From contig JACKLX010000020.1 in NCBI GenBank assembly GCA_024235695.1, positions 1 through 64,000 of the forward strand: 64,000 bases of DNA. The letters run 5' to 3'. Positions 56,165 through 64,000 of this stretch are shown here, one piece after another (positions within the stretch are counted from its first letter, which is position 1; every line of letters begins with the position of its first letter). A program made the translations under genes and the position numbers. The notes beneath the pieces were generated by a model. It was not told where the DNA came from. It searched no databases and was given only the letters and a program-made list of their open reading frames with translations. Origin of the DNA: Accumulibacter sp. GTDB lineage: Bacteria > Pseudomonadota > Gammaproteobacteria > Burkholderiales > Rhodocyclaceae.

Positions 56165-56258
56165 TGCAGCGTGTGCACTTCGGTGGCCTGCCGGTTCGTG
56201 CCAGGCGGGAATCCATCGTTGCGAGGGGCAAGCCGCAGCAAACGGACGGGGCAGGCAA

Positions 56259-57539
56259 ATGGGTCAGCAGCAAACCAATCCGGCGAGTAATCCGGTCAGC
56301 GGGCAATCCGGCGACGAACGGGCCATCGTTCGTCCGGCGCGGCCCGCCCTGGACGCTGCGGTGTCGGCACTGGCGGCTGTTCTGCTGAAGCGGGTGCTCG
56401 AATCGATAGGCAACCCGGGGCTCCGGTTCGTGCTGTGGAACGGGGACGAAATTCCCCGCCACAGGGATGCGAAATCGGGGCGCATCCTGATTCATGACAT
56501 GGCTGCCCTGCTCAGGCTGGTAGCCAATCCGGCCATGAATTTCGGTGAAATGTATGCGTCGCGTCGCATCGACGTTCAAGGTGACCTCCCGGAACTGCTT
56601 GAACAGGTCTATCGCGCCCTGCCCAGAGAAGACGGCGTCACCGACAAGCGTTTGCGGCTCGGCGCCTGGCTCGATGCACAGCGCCACTCGCTGCGGCAGG
56701 CGCGCAACAACATCCGTCATCACTATGATTTCGGAAACGATTTCTACAAGCTTTGGCTCGATCGGGAAATGATCTATACCTGCGCCTATTTCCCGGCGCC
56801 GGCCATCGACCTGGAAAGCGCTCAGCGGGCAAAAATGCAGCATATCTGCCGCAAGCTGCGCCTGAAGCCCGGCGAGAAGGTCATCGAGGCCGGCTGCGGC
56901 TGGGGCGCCATGGCGCTGCACATGGCGCGGCAGCACGGGGTGTCGGTGCAGGCCTACAACATTTCGCGCGAACAGATTTCCTTTGCGCGGGAGCGCGCCC
57001 GGCAGGAGGGCTTCGGCGCCCAGGTCGAGTTCATCGAGGACGATTACCGCAACGCGCGTGGCAAGTTCGATGCCTTCGTCTCCGTCGGCATGCTGGAGCA
57101 CGTGGGGCCCGAACGCTACGAGGAACTCGGCCACCTGATTGACGGAGTGCTGGCGGATCACGGACGCGGCCTGATCCATTCCATCGGGCGCGACTACCCG
57201 CAAGCCCTGAATGCATGGACCGAACGCCGTATCTTTCCTGCGGCCTGTCCGCCCAGCCTGTCGCAGATGATGAACATCTTCGAACCCTGCGGCTTTTCCG
57301 TTCTCGACGTGGAAAATCTGCGCCTGCACTATGCCAAGACGCTGGAACACTGGCTGCAACGCTTCGAGGCCAACGCCGCGGCGGTCGAAGCCATGTTCGA
57401 TCCGACCGTGGCGCGTACCTGGCGGCTGTATCTCGCCGGCTCGCTCGCCGCCTTCAGGGCCGGCAACATGCAGTTGTTCCAGGTGCTGTTCGCCCGCTCG
57501 CGCGACAACCGGATCCCCTGGACCCGGGATGCCCCCTGA
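56259..57539 (+). CDS. cfa: Cyclopropane-fatty-acyl-phospholipid synthase
   Basis: 426 residues. An N-terminal lipid-binding region (about 30-150) precedes the methyltransferase domain: NNIRHHYDFGNDFYKLWLD near 150-168, MIYTCAYF, the SAM-binding VIEAGCGWGAMALHMA near 209-224, YNISREQISFARERA and VSVGMLEHVGPERYEE near 275. It methylenates unsaturated acyl chains of membrane phospholipids using SAM, a stationary-phase and stress membrane change. The ATG at 56259 is chosen because it starts the conserved protein; the frame extends upstream through the promoter. Eight bases separate it from the reductase gene. Confidence 0.93.
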   Translation: MGQQQTNPASNPVSGQSGDERAIVRPARPALDAAVSALAAVLLKRVLESIGNPGLRFVLWNGDEIPRHRDAKSGRILIHDMAALLRLVANPAMNFGEMYASRRIDVQGDLPELLEQVYRALPREDGVTDKRLRLGAWLDAQRHSLRQARNNIRHHYDFGNDFYKLWLDREMIYTCAYFPAPAIDLESAQRAKMQHICRKLRLKPGEKVIEAGCGWGAMALHMARQHGVSVQAYNISREQISFARERARQEGFGAQVEFIEDDYRNARGKFDAFVSVGMLEHVGPERYEELGHLIDGVLADHGRGLIHSIGRDYPQALNAWTERRIFPAACPPSLSQMMNIFEPCGFSVLDVENLRLHYAKTLEHWLQRFEANAAAVEAMFDPTVARTWRLYLAGSLAAFRAGNMQLFQVLFARSRDNRIPWTRDAP

Positions 57540-57547
57540 AGACCACC

Positions 57548-58666
57548 ATGGAAACCTGTGACGCGCTGATCATTGGCGGTGGCCCGGCGGGTTCTTCCTG
57601 CGCCCGGCAACTGCGCCGTCATGGCCTGGACGTGATGGTAATGGACCAGGCGGAATTCCCCCGCGACAAGGTGTGCGCCGGCTGGATCACGCCGGCCGTG
57701 CTGCGCACCCTGGAAATCGATCCGCGCGCGTATGCGCGGCAACACACCCTGCAGCCCATCCGGGCCTTCCGCACTGGCCTGATCGACGACCGGCCGCTGA
57801 CCAGCAGATATCCGGACACGATCAGCTACGGCATTCGCCGCAGTGAGTTCGACGACTACCTGCTGAAGCGCACGGATGCCCGCCTCGCCCTCGGACAGCC
57901 GATGGAATCCCTGCGCCGGGAAGGCAGCCGCTGGGTGATCAACGATGCCGTCAGGACGCCACTGCTGATCGGCGCCGGCGGGCACTTTTGCCCGGTCGCC
58001 CGCCACCTCGGCGCAAGAGTCGGCGGCGGCGACACGGCGGTGGTGGCGAAGGAGGTCGAGTTCGAGATGGACGCGGGACAAATCGCCGCCTGCGAGGTCA
58101 AGCCGGAGATGCCGGAACTCTACTTCTGCGAGGACCTCTCGGGCTACGGCTGGTGCATACGCAAGGGCCGGTTTCTGAATATCGGTCTGGGCATGGAACG
58201 GGCCCAGGGACTGAACCGTGCACTCGCACGCTTGTGCCGCTTCCTCGAACAGAGCGGCCGCATCCCGCCGGATATTCCGGACCGGTTTCGTGGCCATGCC
58301 TATCTGCTCTACGGACGATCGGATCGCAAACTGCTGGACGACGGCGTGCTGCTGCTCGGCGATGCGGCAGGAGTGGCCTGCCCGCGCAGCGGCGAGGGAA
58401 TCCTGCCCGCCGTCGAATCGGGCCTGATGGCTGCAGCGACGGTGCTGCAGGCCGTCGGCGACTACCGCGGGGACCGGCTGGCTACCTATCGGGAGCGCTT
58501 GTCGGCACGTTACGGAGTCCCGCCTGGCGGCGCAGCGAACCGTGCAGCTGGAACTCTGCGTAAAGGCCTGGGACGCCTGTTGCTGCGCAGCCGCTGGCTG
58601 ACCCGCCATGTCGTGCTCGATCGCTGGTTTCTGCATGCCGGCCAGGCAGATTTGCAGGGCACATGA
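57548..58666 (+). CDS. FAD-dependent reductase of the geranylgeranyl reductase type
   Basis: 372 residues. N-terminal ALIIGGGPAGSSCARQLRRHG (6-26), the VCAGWITPAVL segment near 42 that resembles the conserved CGG-type region, FDDYLLKR near 102, and LLLGDAAGVACPRSGEGILPAVESG near 276-300. Members of this group reduce isoprenoid or other lipid double bonds, or act as uncharacterised oxidoreductases. Encoded eight bases after cfa, so it may also act on membrane lipids; its substrate is not known. The C-terminal LRSRWLTRHVVLDRWFLHAG is basic and could contact the membrane. Confidence 0.82.
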   Translation: METCDALIIGGGPAGSSCARQLRRHGLDVMVMDQAEFPRDKVCAGWITPAVLRTLEIDPRAYARQHTLQPIRAFRTGLIDDRPLTSRYPDTISYGIRRSEFDDYLLKRTDARLALGQPMESLRREGSRWVINDAVRTPLLIGAGGHFCPVARHLGARVGGGDTAVVAKEVEFEMDAGQIAACEVKPEMPELYFCEDLSGYGWCIRKGRFLNIGLGMERAQGLNRALARLCRFLEQSGRIPPDIPDRFRGHAYLLYGRSDRKLLDDGVLLLGDAAGVACPRSGEGILPAVESGLMAAATVLQAVGDYRGDRLATYRERLSARYGVPPGGAANRAAGTLRKGLGRLLLRSRWLTRHVVLDRWFLHAGQADLQGT

Positions 58667-58706
58667 AACATCGCCCAAAAAGGCATATCAATCAAGGAGA
58701 CTCATC

Positions 58707-59210
58707 ATGCTCGACAGATTGAAGCAGTCCGGAAGGAAGTTCGGACATGAAATCGGACGCGCCTGGGACACCCTGGCGGAAGGCTGGCGGGAAATGTTCA
58801 GCCGCAGCAGCGATGCCCTGACGCAGTTCATCCATGGCAAGGAGGAGCAGCATCCGAAGGGTTCGCTGCTGGCACCCTTCCCGCGCTGGAGCCTGTTGGC
58901 CGGAGAGGTGGAAGAGACCGACAAGGAAATCGTGGTGCGCCTCGAACTACCCGGCATGCAGAAGGAGGATTGCCAGATCGCGGTGGACGGCAACCTGCTC
59001 TACGTCAGCGGCGAGAAGCACGCCGAGCGCTCAAGCCATGAAAGCACCTACCACGTCATGGAACGTGCCTATGGCTCATTCCAGCGCACCATCGCCCTGC
59101 CGCGCAAGGTGTTCGCCGACAAGGCCAAGGCAAGCTTCAAGAACGGCGTGATGACGGTACGCCTGCCCAAGGCGAACGGAGAAAAGTCGCACGCCATCCC
59201 CGTGACCTGA
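58707..59210 (+). CDS. Hsp20-family small heat-shock protein
   Basis: 167 residues. The basic N-terminus (LKQSGRKFGHEIGRAWDTLAEGW) precedes an alpha-crystallin domain: VEETDKEIVVRLELPGMQKEDCQIAVDGN near 70-98, YGSFQRTIALPRKV near 122 and the closing strand FKNGVMTVRLPKA. It prevents aggregation without ATP and hands clients to DnaK/ClpB. AAGGAGA lies before the ATG. It follows the reductase gene by 40 bases and probably belongs to the cfa operon. Clearly different from the second Hsp20 in the island, so not a recent duplicate. Confidence 0.92.
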   Translation: MLDRLKQSGRKFGHEIGRAWDTLAEGWREMFSRSSDALTQFIHGKEEQHPKGSLLAPFPRWSLLAGEVEETDKEIVVRLELPGMQKEDCQIAVDGNLLYVSGEKHAERSSHESTYHVMERAYGSFQRTIALPRKVFADKAKASFKNGVMTVRLPKANGEKSHAIPVT

Positions 59211-59237
59211 CACCGCGGCAGGGGCGTCACGACGGCA

Positions 59238-60239
59238 TCACTGTGACGACCGCATCGCTGCCACCGGTGCCAGCTTGAATGTGACTACGCCAGGGGCGTC
59301 GCCGCGCCGCAGTAGGCCGCCGACGATCAGATCGACCGCCTGCTCGGGCGACAATCCGTGCGCCATGAGCGTTTCCAACTGGTGATGGTCGACGCTGCCG
59401 ATCGCCGCTTCGTGGGTGATCTTGGCCAGCGGGTGGGTCACCTTGACCAGGGGCTGGGCGCTGGCCACCGCCCGGTCCCTGACGATTTCCATGCAATCGA
59501 TGTGGCCGCGACAGCCTTCCGCATTACCTTCGCCGATGCCGATGATCTCGGCCGTGGCGTCGTCGGCCAGAGCGACACGGCTCTTGACCAGGCCGCGCGC
59601 GCCGCGACCTGCCAGCACAAGGCGTTCGCGGATGCGCACGGAATCTCTGCCGCGACCGAACACCCGGGCCGTGAGCTCTGCCACCGCCTCCTCTCCTGCT
59701 TCGATCTCGTAATCGATGTCGAGGCGACCGACACGACCGGTGGTCAGCGAAAAATCGGAGCGGTAGAAACCCCGCGGGCCGACCTTCACGGTCGCCTTCG
59801 GCACCACGCTGACGCCCCCATGGGGACCATGAAAATGCGCTTCCGCGTAGTCGAGCCGGGCGGACGTGCCGATCTCGACCCGGGCATCCATGAGGTGTTC
59901 GACCCGTTCGGCGTCGGGAAAGAAGCAATGCGCGACGATGTCCAGCTTTGCGCCCTCCTCAAGCACCAGGTCCAAGTCGATTCGCTGCCGCCCGTCGGCC
60001 GGCAGCACGGCGAAGCACAGGTGCAGCGGCTGCCTGATATGCGCGTCGCGGGCGACCCGGATGCGGGCCGCTATGCCGTCGGCGTTTTCCCTGGCGTCGA
60101 GTTCCAGTCCGGGCACCTCGCGCCGGCTGAGCAGGTTCTGGCCGCTGGCCATCAGGTGTGCGGTCGCCGTGTCGGCCATCACGGCACGGTCGATGCCGCG
60201 CTGATCGAGGGCCAGCATCAGCCTGTCCAGTTCACCCAT
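59238..60239 (-). CDS. SufB/SufD-family scaffold protein, short form
   Basis: 333 residues, much shorter than SufB (about 480). The core beta-helix is recognisable: VLEEGAKLDIVAHCFFPDAER near 115, IEIGTSARLDYAEAHFHGP-like region, ALADDATAEIIGIGEGNAEGCRGHIDCMEI near 240, and KITHEAAIGSVDHHQLETLMAHGLSPEQAVDLIVGG near 278-313. The cysteine found in SufB before this RGIS-like turn is absent here. It partners with the adjacent ABC ATPase (8-base overlap). Iron-sulfur cluster assembly or repair under stress is inferred; no SufS, SufE or SufU gene is nearby. Confidence 0.8.
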   Translation of the reverse strand: MGELDRLMLALDQRGIDRAVMADTATAHLMASGQNLLSRREVPGLELDARENADGIAARIRVARDAHIRQPLHLCFAVLPADGRQRIDLDLVLEEGAKLDIVAHCFFPDAERVEHLMDARVEIGTSARLDYAEAHFHGPHGGVSVVPKATVKVGPRGFYRSDFSLTTGRVGRLDIDYEIEAGEEAVAELTARVFGRGRDSVRIRERLVLAGRGARGLVKSRVALADDATAEIIGIGEGNAEGCRGHIDCMEIVRDRAVASAQPLVKVTHPLAKITHEAAIGSVDHHQLETLMAHGLSPEQAVDLIVGGLLRRGDAPGVVTFKLAPVAAMRSSQ

Positions 60240-60948
60240 CGTGGCACTCCCTGCCATCGCAGCGCCGGCATGCGCGACCCTGATAGCTGGCCGCCACCGA
60301 TTCCGGATCGCCGCTGCAGACAATGCGGCCGCCGCACAGTTGCGAGGCGCGGTCGGCGATGCGGGTCACCTCCTCGCGGTGGGTGATCAGCAGCACGGCG
60401 CTGCCCCGCTGCTTGAAGTTGCCGATGAGCTTGATGATCTCCCGGATCGACAGCAGGTCGATGCCTGCGGTGGGCTCATCAAGGATCACCAGGCGCGGCG
60501 CCAAGGAAAGCACCGACGCCAGTTCGATGCGCTTGCGCTCGCCGCCGCTGAGCGTCTTGTCCACCTTGCGGTTCACGTAATCCGCCGGCGACAAGCCGAC
60601 CCGCTGCAGGCAATCCTCCACGTCTGCCTTGTTGCGGCCCAAGCTCAGGTAGTCGCGCACCAACAAGCCCTCGAAGCGCGCTGGCTCCTGCCACGCCAGC
60701 GAAATGCCCAGGCGCGCCCGCTCGAACAGCGGCAATCCGTCGATGCGGTGGCCGTCGAAACGAATCTCGCCCTGGTCGAGGCGGTAACCCTCGCAGCCCA
60801 TGATCAGGTAGGCCAGGGCGCTCTTGCCCGTGCCGTTGGTGCCGACCAGAGCATGAATCTCGCCCGCCGGCAGACTCAGGTCAACGCCGTCGAGCAGCGG
60901 CCGCGCCGGCAGGCGGAAAACCAAGCCGGCGATTTCGAGCAGAGCCAT
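60232..60948 (-). CDS. SufC-like ABC ATPase with a C-terminal cysteine tail
   Basis: 238 residues. Walker A GTNGTGKSALAYLIMG near 37-52, Q-loop AWQEPARFEG near 83, the signature LSGGERKRIELASVL near 133, Walker B LVILDEPTAGID and switch His in LLITHREE near 190. The YVNRKVDKTLSGGE context is typical of SufC. An unusual tail carries three cysteines (C227, C230, C235) that could bind metal. It energises the SufB-like scaffold encoded downstream. The gene lies 132 bases after the second hsp20 and may share its transcript. Confidence 0.85.
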   Translation of the reverse strand: MALLEIAGLVFRLPARPLLDGVDLSLPAGEIHALVGTNGTGKSALAYLIMGCEGYRLDQGEIRFDGHRIDGLPLFERARLGISLAWQEPARFEGLLVRDYLSLGRNKADVEDCLQRVGLSPADYVNRKVDKTLSGGERKRIELASVLSLAPRLVILDEPTAGIDLLSIREIIKLIGNFKQRGSAVLLITHREEVTRIADRASQLCGGRIVCSGDPESVAASYQGRACRRCDGRECHDG

Positions 60949-61080
60949 GCGATGCCTTCAAATCCAGCCGACAGCCAGCCTTGACCGGCAAGGACCCAGC
61001 GGTGCGGACCACACCCGCTGCCCGCCCGGATCCTGCACGACGCAGGATTTCCCTTCCCGGAGCGAGCAAGGGACGGAAGT

Positions 61081-61527
61081 TCAGGAAACCGCGATCTGAG
61101 TCGCAGCCGAACCCTCCTTCTTCGGCAGCACGGCCTCCAGCACGCCGTCGGCGTACTTGGCGGAAGCGCCTGTCTGATCGACCTCCTTGTCGAGCATGAA
61201 GCTGCGTGACACCTGTCCGAAATAGCGTTCGCTGTGAACGACTTTCTTGCCTTCCTTCTTCTCGGTTTCCTTCTTCACTTCGGCGCTGATGGAAACCATA
61301 TTGCCGTCCACCGAAATGTGGATATCCTCCTTCTTGACGCCGGGAATGTCAGCCTTGATGGTGTAGGACTTGTCATCCTCGCTCACGTCGAGCTTCATCT
61401 TGGGAGCGGCAGTCGCGCCCTGGAATACCGGCCGCATGACGAAGCCCTTGAACATGTCGTCGAGATCGCCGAAGGGATCGCGACGGGTCATTTCGCTGAA
61501 TGGATCGAAACGGGTTATGTTGGCCAT
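61081..61527 (-). CDS. Hsp20-family small heat-shock protein (HspH/IbpA class A-like)
   Basis: 148 residues with the common start MANITRFDPFSEM, the alpha-crystallin domain (KLDVSEDDKSYTIKADIPGVKKEDIHISVDGN near 45-75), a Lys/Glu-rich loop ETEKKEGKKV, YFGQVSRSFMLDKEV near 103 and ADGVLEAVLPKKEG closing the domain. AAGGAG lies before the ATG at 61527. It is the first gene after tandem-dyad promoter 5 and probably the head of an hsp20-sufC-sufB transcript. Confidence 0.94.
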   Translation of the reverse strand: MANITRFDPFSEMTRRDPFGDLDDMFKGFVMRPVFQGATAAPKMKLDVSEDDKSYTIKADIPGVKKEDIHISVDGNMVSISAEVKKETEKKEGKKVVHSERYFGQVSRSFMLDKEVDQTGASAKYADGVLEAVLPKKEGSAATQIAVS

Positions 61528-61596
61528 GATGATTCTCCTTGTTAACGCAAAAAGAACTGAAGCCTTGCCCACCAAGCCGCTGGAGTCATGGCTGTT

Positions 61597-61664
61597 AAAA
61601 TATCCGGCACAGACCCTAATTGAAATACCGCCGTGGCCGTATCTTGGCTACGGGAAAGGCGGTA
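61597..61664 (-). promoter_or_regulatory. Tandem NarL-type dyad promoter 5 (drives hsp20-sufC-sufB leftward)
   Basis: Minus-strand order: distal dyad TACC-N8-CGTA (61649-61664), four bases, proximal dyad AGATAC-N10-GTATTT (61623-61644), -35 TTTCAA (61620-61625) overlapping by three, a 17-base spacer and -10 TATTTT (61597-61602). Dyad starts are 23 bp apart. The predicted leader to the ATG at 61527 is about 63 bases. I see no sigma-32 promoter here although the gene is an hsp20. Confidence 0.7.
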
Positions 61665-62273
61665 GTGATCGAGTGCCGAGGCCCTGGGATAGGGCCTTTG
61701 CCGCCAGTAACGGGGCTTTGAGCTTCAGGAACACCGTAGCGCCAGCGCCGACTTCCAGCGCCTATAGAAAACCCCGGCGAAACCTCTGCGGGGCGTGTTA
61801 TTGGGCGGTAGCCGGCCTCGCGGGTGGCGGCCGCTTCTGTTCACCGCCGCGACCCTGCCGGCGCACGGATAGAGGTCGCGCCCCGCTACATGGACATCGC
61901 GTCGCAGCTGCCGGCGTTCCTCTGGCGTCATATCGCGCCGTGGCGCCGATTCCTCATCGGGCGAAAATTGCGCGGCACGGGCATCAGGCATCATGCGCTG
62001 CGGCCCGCGGCGACGGCGATCATGAACAACAATTGGAAATGCAATGGGTTTACGTGGAGTTTGGCTGACGCCGCGGGCAGCCGTCCGTTACCGATATTGG
62101 GCCAGCATGCGCGGCGATCTGAAGAAAGGCCCGCCAAGTATCAACTCAAACACTGAGTGATTATCGGTCATCGGTTATCTGGTGACGATGATCGAATGGC
62201 CGCAAAGGGCATAGGAGCGACCCCTCACGATCCTGCCCTCTGCCAATGGCGCAGCACGGACGATGCGCCTAAA
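61665..62273. other. Gene-poor stretch right of the stress island
   Basis: No confident gene. A minus-strand frame at 61725-61994 (89 codons) contains TPEERRQLRRDVHVAGRDLYP, a motif common at the ends of small proteobacterial proteins, but then degenerates, so it may be a gene remnant. A 7-5-7 inverted repeat (AGGCCCT, 61679-61697) followed by TTTG is a weak terminator candidate. The region looks like decaying DNA at the edge of the island. Confidence 0.4.
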
Positions 62274-62785
62274 TCATTCAATCCGAATGACCGCTCCCGC
62301 TGCATAGCCGACGATGGGCAGAAATATCTGAGCGGCGGCAGAGGGTCGATAGCACCAATTGCAGAGCAGCCAAAGCCGCCATTCCGATGGCAACTACTCG
62401 TAGGAAAACCGTGGTCTGTCCCCGGTATTCCTTGAGGCTCCACCCCGTCAACTCAAAACGCCCGGCGGCAAAGTCGCGTGCGTAGACGCGTCCCCAGTCA
62501 TCATCAAACGCGGATGTCACGACCGGCACCAAGGGGTCATTCGAAAACGCCGCCGGTATTTCGATGTTGCTATCGACACTACGGAAATCAACCGAGAACT
62601 GTAGATTGGCTCCACGCGACAAGAAGAAGCCCTTGTTTTTGTCATGCGAGACGCTGAACAGTACAAGCCCAATGTTCTTGCTGGTTGTCATGTCATACGT
62701 CGGGGAAACGTTCCCCGCTCGTTTGGCAGGCGGTAAGCGTAAGCGGCAACATGACCGCACAGAGAGAGGTCCCTAGCCGTTCCAT
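62274..62785 (-). pseudogene. Eroded lipoprotein gene with probable frameshifts
   Basis: The ATG at 62785 has GGGAG seven bases upstream and begins a lipoprotein signal (LCAVMLPLTLTACQTSG), but this frame stops after 30 codons. A second frame continues with SPTYDMTTSKNIGLVLFSVSHDK, FFLSRGANLQFSVDF and YARDFAAGRFELTGWSL, which reads like the body of the same protein; the shift falls in a G run near 62700-62710. Near 62330-62345 a third frame ends with FLPIVGYAAGAVIRIE. Two shifts in 500 bases suggest a dead gene. No family named with confidence. Confidence 0.45.
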
Positions 62786-63129
62786 CGTGCGTCTCCCTGA
62801 TTGACAAGCAGTTGCGCCCTGTCGTTTGTAGGCGCCCAGGGAATAGGGTTTATCTGCCGCCCCGAAGGCACCCGGCTCAATCGCTAGCGGTTCGCTCAAA
62901 AAAATCTGTTGGACCGAAACGAGTATAAGCGGCGCCAGACCACGGTTGCCACCATTGTCCGATATTACTGGAAGTCGACCCGCAAACCGTTCGTTCCCCG
63001 GAATTGTCTCCGAAGCTCGCTAACGGCAGCAATGGCCGGCGAGCGACCCGACCTCGTAAACCGAACTTTAACTGGGCGATCGAATTAAGGATCGGATTGT
63101 TCTGCACTATTTTGATATTGGATGGCCGC
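62786..63129. other. 344-base gap between the lipoprotein remnant and the transposase remnant
   Basis: No gene or repeat that I can support. The left end of the IS1634-type element should lie in the right part of this gap, but without a second copy its terminal repeat cannot be recognised. Confidence 0.4.
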
Positions 63130-64000
63130 TTACTGGGTACGCGCGGGGTTGCCCCCAAGAAGCGCAAAGGCTTTTTCCTGCAGGGGCGTTGGCCGGGTGG
63201 TGAGAATGATCTTGGCTTTTGGGTTGAGGGCCGTATAGGTGACGTTATAGGCGAGCGTGCCCAAATCCTGCATCAAGGTGCGAAAGCTGTGCAGAGGCAT
63301 ACCGTCGTCAGTGCGCCCGCACGCGCTGGGCACTGTAGTGAAGGATCGGGCACACCTTCAGATCGACCGTCTTGATCGAACGGAAAGCACGCTCGCCCTG
63401 CGACAAAATCTTGTAAGCGGCGACCGCGGCATTGGCCTCCAACTTGTCGGCAGCGAGGCTGGTGCGAATGACATACAAGCCGTCGAGCGCCGCCTCCTCG
63501 GCGATCTTCTCCGTCTTGCGCACCCAGGAGAGACTGCTGTCGGTGATCGTCAGCACCAGGTGCTTGGTCATGTGATAGTGGTCGATCGCGCGGCCCGCGC
63601 GCAGCGCAATCTGCGCCGCACCGCGCAGTGGGTTACGAGCCCGCGTCACGGCGGCCGCCACGGTCGCCAGTTCAGCCTCGGTCGCCGCCAGCAGCTCGCC
63701 ACGTTTGCGCGCCCGTTCCTCGGCCAGCAGGGGATTACGACAGACCACCAGGCGCTCACCGGGAAACTGTTCGCTGGTGAGTTCGAGGAGATTGCGTTCG
63801 TCGAACAGAGATGGCTGGAAAGGACCGTGTTCCTGCGCCAGCTGCGCGATCTGCGGCGCCCGCAGGCTGCTGATCCAGGCCATCCCATTGGGCTGGAGGA
63901 CATTGCGGATGCGTGCCGAGGTGATCATCCCCCGATCGCCGACCCAGGCGATCTGCTCGATAGCGAAGCGAGACTTGAGTTTGGCCACTTGCGCGGCGAC
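63130..64000 (-). pseudogene. Broken IS1634-family transposase (IS4-like DDE), runs off the window
   Basis: The frame open at base 64000 encodes QVAKLKSRFAIEQIAWVGDRGMIT, with the second catalytic Asp in VGDRGM, and later LDGLYVIRTSL, AYKILSQGERAFRSIKTVDLKV and RVRAH, then stops at 63308. The family's C-terminal end (LHSFRTLMQDLGTLAYN, RPTPLQEKAFALLGG) continues in another frame down to 63130. The segment normally between them, with a helix after RVRAH, is missing. A deletion plus frameshift has thus inactivated it. The N-terminal part lies outside the window. Confidence 0.8.

Larger units (their letters stand above)
55743..56258. other. 516-base divergent regulatory region between ybhB-like and cfa genes
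   Basis: No gene. It contains two outward-facing tandem-dyad promoters (listed separately at 55963-56030 and 56097-56164), separated by 66 bases. The remaining sequence forms long 5' leaders (about 210 bases toward the ybhB-like gene and about 90 toward cfa). Confidence 0.7.

Noticed and set aside
61725-61994. Small minus-strand frame with TPEERRQLRRDVH
   Set aside because: Suggestive motif, but no ribosome-binding site and a degenerate remainder; noted only as a possible remnant.
62168-62200. Imperfect inverted repeat CGGTCATCG/CGATGATCG
   Set aside because: One mismatch, 12-base loop, no adjacent gene end; chance is sufficient.

Overview
The window comes from a GC-rich betaproteobacterium. 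The combination of PrsK/PrsR/PrsT (PEP-CTERM-associated) genes, capsule/EPS genes of the UDP-GlcNAc dehydrogenase/epimerase type, a TAXI-TRAP transporter and an oxygen-limitation stress island suggests a Rhodocyclales-like floc or granule former of the Candidatus Accumulibacter/Thauera/Azoarcus type. That placement is inferred from gene content; there is no rRNA or tRNA in the window.

Layout. (1) 1-6952, minus strand: 5' part of clpB with a sigma-32-like promoter, molybdenum cofactor genes moaE-moaD-moeA-mobB, an ATP-grasp protein with permuted motif order, and a DinG/YoaA-type helicase, many overlapping by a few bases. (2) 7020-21366, minus strand: a secreted trypsin-like protease, a lytic transglycosylase, and an exopolysaccharide locus (C4-epimerase, C6-dehydrogenase, prsT, prsR, prsK, an EpsB-type sugar transferase, and an O-antigen ligase/polymerase-like protein with a soluble insert). 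(3) 21431-32469, minus strand: a catabolic block with DUF2783-like protein, FAD monooxygenase, metallo-beta-lactamase-fold hydrolase, fused TRAP permease, TAXI binding protein, two enoyl-CoA hydratases and an ADP-forming acyl-CoA synthetase. (4) 32549-42193: an unusual set of large Orn/Lys/Arg decarboxylase, C45 (penicillin acyltransferase-like) hydrolase, ATP-grasp ligase, nitrilase-fold amidase and class III aminotransferase, with a divergent MocR regulator. I read it as an uncharacterised amine ligation/processing pathway. (5) 42495-61664: a stress island whose gene content resembles the low-oxygen-activated (lxa) locus of Burkholderia cenocepacia: a NarL/LuxR-type two-component system, CheB/CheR-PAS fusion, BCAM0308-like protein, AmrS, PolX, homospermidine synthase, nicotinamidase-like protein, YbhB-like protein, Cfa, an FAD reductase, two Hsp20s and a SufC/SufB-like pair. 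(6) 61665-64000: decaying DNA with an eroded lipoprotein gene and a broken IS1634-type transposase.

The main discovery is in region 5. Five promoters there share one architecture. Each has two TAC-N10-GTA dyads whose starts are exactly 23 bp apart; the promoter-proximal dyad overlaps a poor -35 by 3 bp, and a -10 follows 16-17 bp later. TAC-N10-GTA has the geometry of a NarL-family 7-2-7 site (TACYYMT-N2-AKRRGTA), and a NarL/LuxR-type response regulator with its kinase is encoded inside the same island. The five promoters point at the operons for the hypothetical pair, BCAM0308-amrS, ybhB-like/nicotinamidase/homospermidine synthase/polX, cfa/reductase/hsp20, and hsp20/sufC/sufB. This looks like a self-contained regulon.

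Several island genes are decaying: polX carries a one-base frameshift, pcm is reduced to its 3' third, the nicotinamidase has lost its catalytic Asp and is fused to a piece of nicotinate phosphoribosyltransferase, and the hypothetical pair may be a split gene. Either this copy is eroding or the assembly contains single-base errors; the chimera and the truncation cannot be single-base errors.
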